A DNA stretch of 64,000 bases. It comes from CAYWRO01 sp964460345. Its GTDB lineage: Bacteria; Planctomycetota; Phycisphaerae; Phycisphaerales; UBA1924. The notes under the pieces are model-generated. The model was not told the origin of the DNA and searched no databases. It was given only the letters and a program-made list of their open reading frames with translations. Each line of letters opens with the position of its first letter. The stretch's first letter is position 1. Positions 1 to 8,459 of this stretch are shown here, one piece after another. The DNA is taken from NCBI GenBank assembly GCA_964460345.1, contig CAYWRO010000001.1, positions 47,633 through 111,632 on the forward strand. Direction: 5' to 3'. Made by a program: the position numbers and the translations under genes.

Positions 1-231
1 CAGACGCTCCCCATGGCGCACCTCATGCTTCAGGCCGGCGCGGACGACATCGACGGCACCGTCGTCTGGTACGACATCACCAAGGTCGGAGGCTCGAGCA
101 CGCACCAGGAGACCAGCGTCGAAGACCTGCGCAAGGCCATCCGCGACGCCGGCTTCACACCCGTCGAACGCGACACCCTCTACCGCCCGGTGGAGCGCAA
201 CGGGCGCGAGTGGCGCGTCGCAGGGTCCTGA
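1..231 (+). CDS. mqnE: Aminofutalosine synthase MqnE, C-terminal end (partial)
   Basis: Only the last 76 residues are in the window; the frame is open from base 1 to a TGA at 229-231, so the gene begins upstream. The segment GADDIDGTVV, then a short linker and PVERDTLYRPVER, matches the C-terminal end of the radical-SAM enzyme MqnE as I remember the family. MqnE makes aminofutalosine in the futalosine route to menaquinone. The catalytic CxxxCxxC iron-sulfur motif would lie upstream and cannot be checked. The futalosine route fits a planctomycete. The ATG at base 13 is internal and not a credible start. The related enzyme MqnC is a less likely alternative because it lacks this tail. Confidence 0.75.
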   Translation, partial: QTLPMAHLMLQAGADDIDGTVVWYDITKVGGSSTHQETSVEDLRKAIRDAGFTPVERDTLYRPVERNGREWRVAGS

Positions 232-346
232 AGGATGGGCGATCCATCAGCGATCGCTTCGCCGGTTCCGTGGCCAGATCCTGCCGTGCCACGAGCCGCC
301 GGACGATGTCCGGCCGCTTCGCGAGGAAGCCCGCTGGTAGGGCACT

Positions 347-1381
347 TCACCGCCGGTACCGGAACAGCAGTTCCTTGATCGCCGCCTGGTCAGGATTCAA
401 CTGCAGCGACTCGCGCAGCCGCTCGATCGCCCGTGTGTGCGCCTCGCGATCCTGCTTGTCGCTCAGCACGTACCGGTTCAGTTCAATCACCGCGATCCCG
501 TTGATTGCCGGCACATACTCAGCGTCGATCGCCAGCGCAGCCTCGAAGGCCTCCTCGGCCTCCTCCAGGTTGCTCAGCTTGAACTCTGCATACCCCAGCC
601 GCTCGTGCGCCCATGCTGCGCCGGCCCCCCGGCCCGTTTCCCTAACCAGTCGCTCTAAAACGTTCTTCGCCTCCGCGTACCGCTCCAGTTCCAGCAGGCT
701 CCCCGCCCAACTTCTCAGCAGCCGCGGCGAAATCTCCAGCAGTTCGGCCGCCTGCTGGAACTCCGTGACGGCTTCCTCGTGCAGCCCTTGCGTCGCGTAG
801 ATTTCACCGAGCGTGAATCGCGCGTTGCCATCATCCGGCTGCAGCGCCACCGCGCGCCGCGCGTGCTGCCGCGCCAACTCCAGATCGTCAAGCTGGTAAT
901 ACGCGTTCGCCAGATTCAGATTCGTTTCGAAGTGGTTCGGCGCAATGCGCACCGCCCGCAGATACGCCCCGACCGCCTCCGACACACGGTCCTGCAGGTG
1001 GAGCATCAGACCGACGTAGTAGTGCAGCACCGCGTTATCCGGCTGCAGGCTTGCCGCCGTCTCGTACTGCAGCGCTGCCCGTGCCCAATCGGACTGGATG
1101 CGATAGATGTCGCCCATCCCCGCCCGGGCCCGCACGAAGTTCGGGTTCTCCGAGATCGCACGCGAAAACTCCGCAAGTGCTCCTTGAAGGTCCCCGTGCC
1201 GTACGCGATCTTCCGCCTGCTCCGCCCGCGTGCGCGCCTCAGTCACCGCGGCTGCATCCACCGCCGCGCGTCGCTCGCGCTCGCCGCCACCCCCGCAGCC
1301 CGCCGCCACTGCGCACGCGGCGACCATGAACAACAGCGAAAGAGGCGAAGCCAAGGGTGAGAGTCCGATTCTGAGGCTCAT
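347..1381 (-). CDS. Tetratricopeptide-repeat lipoprotein
   Basis: A 344-residue exported protein. The N-terminus has a hydrophobic stretch ending in AAGC, a lipobox with acylated Cys at about residue 29, so it should be membrane-anchored and face the periplasm. The rest consists of tandem TPR units (for example NPNFVRARAGMGDIYR, APNHFETNLNLANAYYQ, QPDDGNARFTLGEIY), about seven or eight between residues 60 and 340. TPR proteins act as scaffolds for protein contacts; no enzymatic motif is visible. The start ATG follows a GGAA element. It faces mqnE tail to tail with 115 bases between them and lies downstream of nfo with about 90 bases between. The partner proteins are unknown. Confidence 0.88.
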   Translation of the reverse strand: MSLRIGLSPLASPLSLLFMVAACAVAAGCGGGGERERRAAVDAAAVTEARTRAEQAEDRVRHGDLQGALAEFSRAISENPNFVRARAGMGDIYRIQSDWARAALQYETAASLQPDNAVLHYYVGLMLHLQDRVSEAVGAYLRAVRIAPNHFETNLNLANAYYQLDDLELARQHARRAVALQPDDGNARFTLGEIYATQGLHEEAVTEFQQAAELLEISPRLLRSWAGSLLELERYAEAKNVLERLVRETGRGAGAAWAHERLGYAEFKLSNLEEAEEAFEAALAIDAEYVPAINGIAVIELNRYVLSDKQDREAHTRAIERLRESLQLNPDQAAIKELLFRYRR

Positions 1382-1472
1382 TCACTCATTCCGGGGGGCT
1401 GGGGCTACACAACGCTACCGACGCCCCTTCTGTTCACATTGCATCGGCGGGAAAGCGGCAAGTCTACAGCCC

Positions 1473-2387
1473 TTACCGGGCCGATGCCGCGGTTCGAGCC
1501 CTTCCAGAGGGCAGCATCCGGCGGAGCCGCCGGAGGTTCACCGTATCCCAGGGGACCCCCTTTTCGTCCATTCCCTTCGGCGTCTCCAGAATCTTGGGGG
1601 TCTTCCGCCATTCCCGGCGGTTTACGACCACCCGAAACCCGGGGAGCCCGATCGTCCCCTGCCCGATGTGCTGGTGTCGATCCAGCCGGGATCCGCACGC
1701 GCCTTTGCTGTCATTCAGGTGCACCACCCGCACGTTCCGGATCCCACACACCCGGTTCAGCGACGTCATGGCCGCCGCGGCAGACGCCTCGGTTGACAGG
1801 TCGTACCCCGCCGCGTGGGCGTGGCAGGTGTCGAAGCAGTACCCGACTCTGGTGGTCTTGAGGTCTCCAGGATCGCCGGTCGCCTCGAGGATGAGCTCAC
1901 GCAGGAGCGCGAGTTCCTCGAACGTCCGTCCGATCGTTGACCCCGCCCCGGCCGTGTTCTCCAGGCACGAGATGGTCCGGTAACCTGCAGTCCGCTTAAA
2001 GAGCTCGCAGTAGGCCGCGGCGATCCGCCGAAGCCCCGTCTGCAGATCGGTCGTGGTGAAGGCTCCGGGATGGTGGACCAGAAACGGGATGCCAAGCGTC
2101 TCGCACCGCTCGATCTCAACCGTCATCAGGTCGACGCTCTTGCGCCACAGTTCCTCATCCGGCGAGGCGAGGTTGATCAGGTAGGACGCGTGGGCGACCG
2201 TGCGGCCGGTCCATCCCAGCCGCGCGACTTCGCTCGTCCACTCGTTCACCACGCCAGGGTCCAGCGGCCGCACGCGCCATTGCTGCTGGTTCTTTGTGAA
2301 CACCTGGACGGTGTCCATCTTCAGCGACTCCGCCTCACGCAGCGCGTTGGACATGTTCCCGGCGATCGACAGGTGCGAACCAAACAC
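1473..2387 (-). CDS. nfo: Endonuclease IV (AP endonuclease family 2)
   Basis: A 304-residue cytoplasmic DNA-repair enzyme that cuts 5-prime of abasic sites in base excision repair. All three family signatures are present: ENTAGAGSTIG (around residue 150), GYCFDTCHAHAAGYD (around 190) and HLNDSKGACGSRLDRHQHIG (around 235), which supply the zinc ligands. The N-terminus GSHLSIAG is also typical. Length is normal for the family (about 280-310). The start ATG is 2 bases after the stop of the upstream HD-domain gene, so the two are probably co-transcribed and translationally coupled. The C-terminal 20 residues are basic and look dispensable. Confidence 0.95.
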   Translation of the reverse strand: MFGSHLSIAGNMSNALREAESLKMDTVQVFTKNQQQWRVRPLDPGVVNEWTSEVARLGWTGRTVAHASYLINLASPDEELWRKSVDLMTVEIERCETLGIPFLVHHPGAFTTTDLQTGLRRIAAAYCELFKRTAGYRTISCLENTAGAGSTIGRTFEELALLRELILEATGDPGDLKTTRVGYCFDTCHAHAAGYDLSTEASAAAAMTSLNRVCGIRNVRVVHLNDSKGACGSRLDRHQHIGQGTIGLPGFRVVVNRREWRKTPKILETPKGMDEKGVPWDTVNLRRLRRMLPSGRARTAASAR

Positions 2388-2389
2388 GA

Positions 2390-3001
2390 TTACTTCTTCG
2401 CTCCAGTCGCGACCTCGCTCTGCGCTGCCGCAGCGATCTTCCCCAGGTACTTGGCGATGTCGAAATCGACAAAGTCCGCGTGGTGGAAGATGATCGACTC
2501 GATCGAGCGCTGCACCTTGTCGCCTTCATGCGAGTGCGTCGCCACGATGTGCATCACCTCCGGTGGGATCCCGTGCTTGTAGCACAGCGCCACGCCGCTG
2601 AAGGGGTGCCGCAGCATGTCCCCGAAGTGACCCTTAATGAGCTTGCCGTCCTTGTCCCGGTCGAACTCCAGCGGCTTGCCGACGTCCGCCAGCAGGGCGC
2701 CGGCAATGAGGTAATCCCGGTTAATCGGCACGCGCTCGCCGAACACCTGGTGCAGCACTCCCGCGATCACGATGCACTGCTTCACGCACGAGTTCAGGTG
2801 CTCGATGTACGTCAGGTCGATGTCACCCGCCAGCAGCGTGAAGGGGATGGACCGCAACTCGTCAAACGTCCAACCCTTCCCGCCCGCGCCCGTCTCGATC
2901 GCTTCCGACCACACCGCGGCGACCTTCTCGCGCAGCGCCTTCGATTCGATGCGGCCAAGGTCGGGAAACAGCTCGGAGATCTCGTTGACGGTGTACGGCA
3001 T
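2390..3001 (-). CDS. HD-superfamily-like protein with altered HD motif
   Basis: About 203 residues, no signal peptide or membrane segment. The sequence resembles HD-domain phosphohydrolases: an early His (IEHLNSC, about 68), then GALLADVGKPLEFD where the family has LLHDVGK, then RHPFSGVALCYKHG and IVATHSHEG, which supply further His residues. The His of the defining HD doublet is Ala (A105-D106). Either metal binding is changed or activity is lost. An upstream TTG at 3007 is in frame, but the ATG at 3001 is the better start. Its stop lies 2 bases before the nfo start. The substrate cannot be told; nucleotide or signalling phosphohydrolase is the family range. Confidence 0.75.
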   Translation of the reverse strand: MPYTVNEISELFPDLGRIESKALREKVAAVWSEAIETGAGGKGWTFDELRSIPFTLLAGDIDLTYIEHLNSCVKQCIVIAGVLHQVFGERVPINRDYLIAGALLADVGKPLEFDRDKDGKLIKGHFGDMLRHPFSGVALCYKHGIPPEVMHIVATHSHEGDKVQRSIESIIFHHADFVDFDIAKYLGKIAAAAQSEVATGAKK

Positions 3002-3066
3002 GGCCAAGTCTACGGCCCGCCCCGAGGCCGGGATGTCGATGTACGAAGGTGCCGCGGCTTGGCCCT

Positions 3067-3744
3067 TCAGGGCGAGCCGTGCCTGTGCGCCGAAACCTCA
3101 ACCGCCACCCGCACCGCCCTGGCCAGCATCTCCTCGCTCGGCAGCCCCTCCCGGTCCGGCCGTTCCCCCTCCCCCGGCAGTCGCACCACGTGAATGAACC
3201 CCGCCGGAATCGCCCGTCCCACCCGCGCCAGTTCGTGCATAACGACGTAGAACGCCTGGTTGCACAGGAACGCCCCCGCCGTGAGCGACACGGACGCATC
3301 GCACCCGCCCTCACGCACCGCATCCACGATCTCGCGAACTGGCAGCGTTGCGAAGTACGCCGCGGGGCCATCTGCCGCGATCTGCTCCTCCCGCGCAAGC
3401 CAACCGCCGTTGTCGGCGATGCGGTAATCCGCCAGGTTCACCGCCACCCGCTCCACGGCGAACACCTCCGGCCGGTGCGACTCGCCGAGGCAGATCGCGA
3501 CATCCGGCCCATGCTCCCGCAGAAGCCCGGTCAGCATCGGCCCCACCCGCCGTCCATCCACCGGCAGCACGGCCGTCACCAGCCGCACACCCCGCGGCGG
3601 CTCGGCCTCCAGCCGTCGCACAAGCCGCTCGGTCGTATTGATCGCGCGCCCGCCGAACGGCTCAAAGCCCGTCAGCAGGACAGTGGGGGGGTTAGGGAGC
3701 GTTGGCGCGTGGGGTGTAGCGAAAGTCACGGCTCGTTCCGGCAT
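3067..3744 (-). CDS. pcp: Pyrrolidone-carboxylate peptidase (peptidase C15)
   Basis: A 225-residue cytoplasmic cysteine peptidase that removes N-terminal pyroglutamate from peptides. The family motifs are intact: LLTGFEPFGG near residue 23, catalytic Glu98 in FAVERVAVN, catalytic Cys161 in TAGAFLCNQ and catalytic His185 in GFIHVVRLP. Length matches the family (about 215-225), with a slightly long N-terminal leader before VLLTGFEPF. The gene starts inside the last 19 bases of the GNAT gene upstream on the same strand, so translation is likely coupled. A short hairpin overlaps the stop codon (about 3055-3080). Confidence 0.93.
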   Translation of the reverse strand: MPERAVTFATPHAPTLPNPPTVLLTGFEPFGGRAINTTERLVRRLEAEPPRGVRLVTAVLPVDGRRVGPMLTGLLREHGPDVAICLGESHRPEVFAVERVAVNLADYRIADNGGWLAREEQIAADGPAAYFATLPVREIVDAVREGGCDASVSLTAGAFLCNQAFYVVMHELARVGRAIPAGFIHVVRLPGEGERPDREGLPSEEMLARAVRVAVEVSAHRHGSP

Positions 3745-4346
3745 GGTTCAACAGCGCGCGGGGCAAGCTCCTGTCCAGCGTACTCCTCGCGCAGCACAGC
3801 CCACCGTACGACGTCCCGCGGCTCGCCGTTCTTCAGCAGGAATCCCCTCATCAACCCCTCGCGCGTGAACCCCAGCTTCTCCAGGACGCGTCCCGAGGCG
3901 GGGTTCTCCGGAAAGTGGTCCGCTTGGACCCGCCGCAGCGGTGGATCCATGACCTCGAACGCCCACGCCAGCACGCAGGCCAGCGCCTCAGTCACCACAC
4001 CCCGGTTCCAGTGGTCCGGGCGCACCAAATACCCCAATGTGCCGCGGCGGTGGATCGTGTTGCAGCTCAAACCGCAGTCGCCGACGACCTCCCCGGTGTC
4101 AGCGAGGCAGATCAGCCAGATCACGTTGCGGCGGATCGGATCCGCGGCGGCCAGCGACTGCCGAAACCGCTCCAGCCATGCCCGGGCGTCCGCCGGCCTG
4201 TGCGGGTGTGCGATCGACAGGACCCCCGCGGCGACCTCCGCGTGCCGGTGAACTTCGTGGATCGCGTCCACATCTGCTAACTCGGGAGCCCGGAGAACGA
4301 GCCGTTGCGTGCACAGGCGCGGGATGAAGCCGGACAGTTCGCTCAT
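3726..4346 (-). CDS. GNAT family N-acetyltransferase (RimJ/RimL type)
   Basis: A 206-residue acetyltransferase of the RimJ/RimL subgroup, which transfers acetyl from acetyl-CoA to N-terminal amines of proteins or to small amines. Visible features are the N-terminal strand TQRLVLRAPELAD, the acceptor-side GTLGYLVRPDHWNRGVVTEA segment carrying the acetyl-CoA pyrophosphate loop (RGVVTEA), and the FPENPASGRVLEKLGFTREG motif typical of this subgroup. The 3-prime end overlaps the pcp start by 19 bases. The real acceptor is unknown. Confidence 0.9.
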   Translation of the reverse strand: MSELSGFIPRLCTQRLVLRAPELADVDAIHEVHRHAEVAAGVLSIAHPHRPADARAWLERFRQSLAAADPIRRNVIWLICLADTGEVVGDCGLSCNTIHRRGTLGYLVRPDHWNRGVVTEALACVLAWAFEVMDPPLRRVQADHFPENPASGRVLEKLGFTREGLMRGFLLKNGEPRDVVRWAVLREEYAGQELAPRAVEPCRNEP

Positions 4347-4380
4347 GCGGCCCGGAGGATAGCTCCCCGCAGGCCCTCAT

Positions 4381-4935
4381 TCAGCCGGGAAACTCTTTTC
4401 GCAAAATTGCCATGACTGCGTGGTCCACGGGCCGGCCGTCCTTGAAGACGTCCTGTCGCAGCAGTCCCTCGTAGCGAAGCCCGATCTTCTCCTGCACCCG
4501 CCGCGACGCCTCATTGCCCGGCATGTGCCCTGCGTAAATGCGATTCAGGTCCAGCCGTTCGAACCCGAACCGAACCACGGCCCGCGCCGCCTCCGTCATG
4601 ATGCAGCGCCCCCACAAGGGCGGCGTCAGCCAGAACCCCAACTCCGCCTTCCGGTGCGCCGGGTTGATGCTGGAAAGCCCGATCCCGCCGGACACTCGCC
4701 CCGCCCGCTCCCCCGTCCGCGGCACAATCGCCCAGTTCGCCGCCCGCCCGGACTCCCACCCCTCGGCCGCGATTTTCACCCACTCCTCCGCATCCCGCCG
4801 CGTGTACGGATGCGGAATCATCAGCGTCGTCGCCCACACTTCCCGGTGGTTGATTGCCTCGACAATGTCATCGAGATCGCCCTCATCGAAAGGGCGCAGC
4901 ACCAACCGCTCGGTTTCAAGCATCACCTCGCGCAC
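4381..4935 (-). CDS. GNAT family N-acetyltransferase (RimJ/RimL type)
   Basis: A 184-residue relative of the neighbouring GNAT, starting LETERLVLRPFDEGD, with the cofactor-binding segment LTPPLWGRCIMTEAARAV and the GNEASRRVQEKIGLRYEG motif. The pyrophosphate loop reads GRCIMTEA, where relatives usually have a second Gly (GKGY), so cofactor affinity may differ. The chosen GTG at 4935 is preceded by GAGGTG about five bases away; that Shine-Dalgarno lies inside a short-word filler repeat. An ATG at 4923 is the alternative start. The two GNAT genes are separated by 34 bases and may be an old duplication that has diverged. Confidence 0.88.
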   Translation of the reverse strand: MREVMLETERLVLRPFDEGDLDDIVEAINHREVWATTLMIPHPYTRRDAEEWVKIAAEGWESGRAANWAIVPRTGERAGRVSGGIGLSSINPAHRKAELGFWLTPPLWGRCIMTEAARAVVRFGFERLDLNRIYAGHMPGNEASRRVQEKIGLRYEGLLRQDVFKDGRPVDHAVMAILRKEFPG

Positions 4936-4936
4936 C

Positions 4937-4972
4937 CATCACCTCTTCGCCTGCTCACCTCTTCATCCACCC
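4937..4972. repeat. Short-word filler repeat, AGGTGAAGAGGTG class
   Basis: Two imperfect copies of CACCTCTTC separated by a few bases, filling the gap between the GNAT gene and the citryl-CoA-lyase-like gene. The same words recur at 18770-18870 and 63841-63889. It supplies the apparent ribosome-binding site of the GNAT gene. Confidence 0.6.
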
Positions 4973-5736
4973 GCCGGTCCGTCGTACTCGTGATTCACGG
5001 GATCGATCCGCCGCATCGGCTTCTCGCGCGTCTGCTCTTCCACCACGTGCGCCACCAGCCCCGGCACGCGCGCGATCATGAAGATCCCGTTCATCACCGC
5101 CGGCTCGAAGCCCAGATCCGCCAGGATTGCGGCGATCGCCCCATCCACGTTAATCGGCAGCTTCTTGCCCGCCTGCGAGAACACCTGCTCCACGGCGAGC
5201 GCCGCCTCAATGTGCCGCCCCCTGGGGCCCGCCAGCCCCGCCTCCGCGGCGAGTTCGAAGAGCCGCTTCGTCCGCGGATCATCCGTGTGCACGCGGTGCC
5301 CGAATCCGCTCAGACGCTGCCCCGTCTGCTTCATCTCCGCCACCAGCGCCTCGGCCACACAGTCCGGCGACTCGTGATGCTTTTCGCATCGCTGCACGAT
5401 CCCCGTCAGCGCCCGCGCACAATCCTCGATCGCCCCCCCGTGGTACCGGTTGATCGACAGGATCCCAGCCGCCACCGCGCTGCTCAACGAAGCCCCCGTG
5501 CTCGCCACCGTTCGCGCCGCCAGGCAGCTCGGCGGCGTCGCCCCGTGATCGATCGAGGAGACGAAAATGGCGTCCATGAGCTTGCCGGTCGGCTCGTCGG
5601 GAAGCTCGCCGCGGAGAATCAGGTAGACCGCCGCGCCAAAGGAGACGCTGCCCATGAGCGAGGCGATGTCCCGGCCGCGAACGGCGACGCGGTTGGGCTG
5701 GATCTGGGTGATAGCGGTTTTCCAAGGGTCAGGCAT
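4963..5736 (-). CDS. Short citrate-synthase-fold protein, citryl-CoA-lyase-like
   Basis: About 257 residues, the length of citryl-CoA lyase and of the C-terminal domain of ATP-citrate lyase, and much shorter than ordinary citrate synthase (about 430). Active-site-like residues are present: SIDHGATPPS (His64), RYHGGAIE (His99), GFGHRVH (His147) and INVDGAIAAILADLGFEP (Asp198). Such domains cleave citryl-CoA to acetyl-CoA and oxaloacetate, or run the reverse condensation. The ATG at 5736 has GAGG five bases upstream; an in-frame GTG lies at 5742. SucC-like and SucD-like genes 2 kb away on the same strand could supply citryl-CoA. A plain short citrate synthase or another CoA-ester lyase cannot be excluded. 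Confidence 0.78.
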   Translation of the reverse strand: MPDPWKTAITQIQPNRVAVRGRDIASLMGSVSFGAAVYLILRGELPDEPTGKLMDAIFVSSIDHGATPPSCLAARTVASTGASLSSAVAAGILSINRYHGGAIEDCARALTGIVQRCEKHHESPDCVAEALVAEMKQTGQRLSGFGHRVHTDDPRTKRLFELAAEAGLAGPRGRHIEAALAVEQVFSQAGKKLPINVDGAIAAILADLGFEPAVMNGIFMIARVPGLVAHVVEEQTREKPMRRIDPVNHEYDGPAGG

Positions 5737-5754
5737 AGTCACCTCGAAAGAGCC

Positions 5755-6150
5755 TCAGTCCGGATTGAGACCCGGCGTCTCGGATCCGCTCGCCCGGTCG
5801 TACGCCTCACAATATCGACGCGACTCAGGCCCCAAGAGCGCGGCCGCTTCTCGAAAGGGGAAATCAGTTGCCCGATGCTGGATTGCTTCGAGGAATCCGG
5901 TCGCGACGGCGGCAGTTACCTGCTCGTCGCCGTTCACCATCAGACGGTCGATCAGGTTGAAAAAGTCCAATCGCCTTTCCATGTCTAACTCGGCCCAGTG
6001 CTCCACGACAGTCGATCCGTAGCGGCCGAACAGAACGACAAACAACTGCTCGTCGCCATACTCGTCGCGAAACGCCCGACCACAGGCAGCGAGGATGGGA
6101 TGGGACGCCTCAAGATCTTCGACGGCTTGTGTCATGCTGATTTTTGCCAT
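5755..6150 (-). CDS. Hypothetical protein, helical, DUF7674-like
   Basis: About 131 residues, acidic, predicted mostly helical, with no signal peptide. The pattern DFFNLIDRLMVNGDEQVTAAVATGFLEAIQ recalls a small family of unknown function that also appears among immunity-type proteins (DUF7674, from memory, not verified). The ATG at 6150 has GGAG six bases upstream and is preferred over an in-frame GTG at 6168. Its stop is 18 bases before the citryl-CoA-lyase-like start. No toxin gene is visible beside it, so an immunity role is only a possibility. Confidence 0.65.
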   Translation of the reverse strand: MAKISMTQAVEDLEASHPILAACGRAFRDEYGDEQLFVVLFGRYGSTVVEHWAELDMERRLDFFNLIDRLMVNGDEQVTAAVATGFLEAIQHRATDFPFREAAALLGPESRRYCEAYDRASGSETPGLNPD

Positions 6151-6343
6151 GCCTGCTCCGCCAAGCACCCCGCGCGCCGCTCCATGCAGATCTCAAGCTG
6201 ACTCCACTACGGTAGCCTCCGCCCCGAGCAGGGCGTGATCTTCCGGTGCTTGCCGCATCCGCATCGGGTGGAACATACCCGGAGACCTGCCGAGTGCGCA
6301 GTGCCACGCCCCCGCCTCCGCACCCCAGTCAGAGGATTCACCC

Positions 6344-6886
6344 ATGCCCACCCGCATCGCCCTCCTCCGCGGCATCAACGTCGGCGGCAACAACCCGTTG
6401 CCGATGAAGTCGCTCGTCGCCATCCTCGATGGCCTCGGCTGCGAGGACGTCAAGACGTACATCCAGAGCGGCAACGCCGTCTTCCGGAGCCGCCACCGCT
6501 CCACCGGCGCGCTCGGCAAGGCGATCGGCGAGGCCATCGCGGCCGAGCACGGTTTTCAGCCGAGTGTGTACGTCCTCGAGGCCGCAACGCTCCGCCGCAT
6601 CGCTGAGGCAAACCCGTACCCGGAGGCCGAGGCCGAGCCGAAGTCACTGCACCTGTGGCTGCTCGCCGGCAAGCCTGCCCCAGGCGCACGTCCGAAGCTG
6701 GAAGCGCTGCGCAGCGGATCAGAAGCGTTCCAACTGGCCTCAGGCGTGCTCTATCTGCACGCGCCGGACGGCATCGGCAGATCGAAGCTCGCCGCCGGAG
6801 CCGAGCGCGCACTCGGACAGCAGACCACCGGCCGGAACTTGCGGACCATAACGAAACTGCTGGAGATGGCAGAAGCCATCGAATGA
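6344..6886 (+). CDS. DUF1697 family protein
   Basis: A 180-residue cytoplasmic protein opening with ALLRGINVGGNNPLPMKSL, then CEDVKTYIQSGNAVF, the two defining motifs of DUF1697. The function of the family is unknown. Length is normal. It is the only plus-strand gene in the 0.3-10 kb stretch and is convergent with the membrane protein that ends at 6984. It lies 193 bases from the divergent hypothetical gene starting at 6150. Confidence 0.93.
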   Translation: MPTRIALLRGINVGGNNPLPMKSLVAILDGLGCEDVKTYIQSGNAVFRSRHRSTGALGKAIGEAIAAEHGFQPSVYVLEAATLRRIAEANPYPEAEAEPKSLHLWLLAGKPAPGARPKLEALRSGSEAFQLASGVLYLHAPDGIGRSKLAAGAERALGQQTTGRNLRTITKLLEMAEAIE

Positions 6887-6922
6887 GACGATCCCTTCCG
6901 ATCGACGCCGTCCGACTGGACC

Positions 6923-6939
6923 GCCGGCTTCCAGCCGGC
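6923..6939. terminator. Hairpin between convergent genes
   Basis: A perfect 7-bp stem (GCCGGCT / AGCCGGC) with a three-base loop, 37 bases after the DUF1697 stop and 45 bases after the stop of the minus-strand membrane protein. There is no T-run, so it is only a possible bidirectional terminator. Confidence 0.4.
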
Positions 6940-6983
6940 TCGAAACGGGCAGGGCGCGTACACCTCACAACCAGGGCTGCTCT

Positions 6984-7544
6984 TCAGTCAAACACCCGGA
7001 AGATGACCGAACTCCCGCCTCGCGCACTGCCCCACGTGATCCATATCCTGATCGGGTCACGCCCCTCCGCTTCGAACGCGATCTCAGATCCCGACTTCGC
7101 CAGAGCAGCGCCCACCTCCGCCACTTCAGCGTTCATCCACGACGGGGACTCGAGCCCTTGCAGCACCACAGGACGATCGCTCGGCGCAAAGCCCTCCTGA
7201 ACCAGTCGCGTTTGCCACCGCTCAGCGTCTGCGGCGGTCACAGTGGCCAGAATGTACACGGTGTGATCCTTGCCCTGTCTGAGAAAAGCGCGTTCAACCG
7301 CAAAGGACGAAGGAAGGTCGCTCCCGAGCGAGCGCTGCACGAGCATCTGGTCCGAGGCCGAAAGAGGGCCGCGAATCTCCCGTGGACCCGGGAACGTGGA
7401 CCGCTCGACCAGCACCATGAGGGCCACCGCGATGACGAGCACGGCCGCGGTGAACCCCATCGACTTCCACACAGCGCCTTGCAGCCCTCTTCTCCGCGCC
7501 TCTGCGCCTCCGCTTGAGAAATCCGACGGAGTAGACCGACTCAC
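6984..7544 (-). CDS. Single-pass membrane protein of unknown function
   Basis: About 186 residues. After about 28 cytoplasmic residues comes one membrane helix (MGFTAAVLVIAVALMVLV), then a soluble domain of about 135 residues, probably periplasmic. I do not recognise a family. The GTG start at 7544 overlaps the stop of the SucD-like gene as GTGA and has GGAGG seven bases upstream, inside that gene, which favours it over the internal ATG at 7460. The overlap makes it the third gene of the SucC-like/SucD-like operon. A longer open frame reaching 8126 is antisense-like shadow sequence and was not used. Confidence 0.7.
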   Translation of the reverse strand: MSRSTPSDFSSGGAEARRRGLQGAVWKSMGFTAAVLVIAVALMVLVERSTFPGPREIRGPLSASDQMLVQRSLGSDLPSSFAVERAFLRQGKDHTVYILATVTAADAERWQTRLVQEGFAPSDRPVVLQGLESPSWMNAEVAEVGAALAKSGSEIAFEAEGRDPIRIWITWGSARGGSSVIFRVFD

Positions 7545-8443
7545 CCCAGCACCTCCCTCACCGCCCCCGGCAGATCCCCAAACGACTCCACCACCACCGC
7601 CCCCGCCTCGCGCAGCGCCGTCACCTTCCCCGCGTGCGTCCCGCGGCCGCCCTCGATGATCGCCCCCGCGTGGCTGAAGCGAGTCCCCTCCTTCGCCGCC
7701 TTCCCCCCGATGTACGCCACCACCGGCTTCGTCACGCGCCCCTCGCGCATCAGCGCCGCCAGGTCTTCCTCCATCGACCCCCCGATCTCCCCGAAAATCA
7801 CGATCGCCTCCGTCTTTGCATCCGCCTCGAACATCAGCGCCACATCCGGAATCCGCAGCCCCAGCACGGAATCCCCGCCCACGTGGCAGATCGTGCTGAT
7901 CCCGATCCCTTCCTTCCCGAGGTAGTACGCCGTCGACGACGACATCCCGCCCGACCGGCTGATCACGCCCACCGGCCCCTGCTTGAACCACGCCTTCGCC
8001 GACTCCGCCCGCCCGCCCATCATCCCCACCACCGCCCGCCCCGGCGACAGCACCCCCAGCGTGTTCGGCCCCACGAACGTCGCCCCCGCGCTCCCCGCCG
8101 CCGCGGCGATCTCCATCGCGTCCCACACCGGCACCCGGTCCGGCACCAGCACCAGCATCCTCACCCCCGCCTCGATCGCCTCGATCGCCGCGGACTTCAC
8201 AAACCGCGCTGGCACGAGAATCACCGAGATATCCACCCCCCCGTCCGCCCCCTGCGCCGCGACGACATCTTTCACCGAGTCATACACGGGCACCCCCAGT
8301 ACCTCCTGCCCGGCCTTCCCCGGCGTCACCCCGCCCACCACGCGCGTCCCATACCCCACCATCAGCGCCGCCCGCGCCTGCCCCTCGCGCCCGGTGATCC
8401 CCTGAATGATCACCTTCTTCGTTTCATCAATGATGATCGCCAT
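7541..8443 (-). CDS. SucD-like CoA-binding ligase alpha subunit
   Basis: About 300 residues, the size of succinyl-CoA synthetase alpha. The N-terminal CoA-binding Rossmann domain shows VIIQGITGREGQ and GGVTPGKAG. The ligase domain has GPVGVISRSGGMSS and the phospho-His loop RFSHAGAIIEGG (His258), where SucD usually has GHAGAI. Such subunits form an acyl-CoA through a phosphohistidine with ATP or GTP. The ATG at 8443 has GGAGGA seven bases upstream and lies 16 bases after the SucC-like stop. Succinate is the default substrate; citrate is possible given the citryl-CoA-lyase-like gene nearby, and malate is another option. Confidence 0.85.
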   Translation of the reverse strand: MAIIIDETKKVIIQGITGREGQARAALMVGYGTRVVGGVTPGKAGQEVLGVPVYDSVKDVVAAQGADGGVDISVILVPARFVKSAAIEAIEAGVRMLVLVPDRVPVWDAMEIAAAAGSAGATFVGPNTLGVLSPGRAVVGMMGGRAESAKAWFKQGPVGVISRSGGMSSSTAYYLGKEGIGISTICHVGGDSVLGLRIPDVALMFEADAKTEAIVIFGEIGGSMEEDLAALMREGRVTKPVVAYIGGKAAKEGTRFSHAGAIIEGGRGTHAGKVTALREAGAVVVESFGDLPGAVREVLG

Positions 8444-8459
8444 GTTCTCCTCCGCGCTC

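Noticed and set aside
6984..8126. Long minus-strand frame extending the membrane protein upstream
   Set aside because: The upstream part is Gly-rich shadow sequence over the SucD-like gene; only the part from 7544 downwards has a plausible start and fold.
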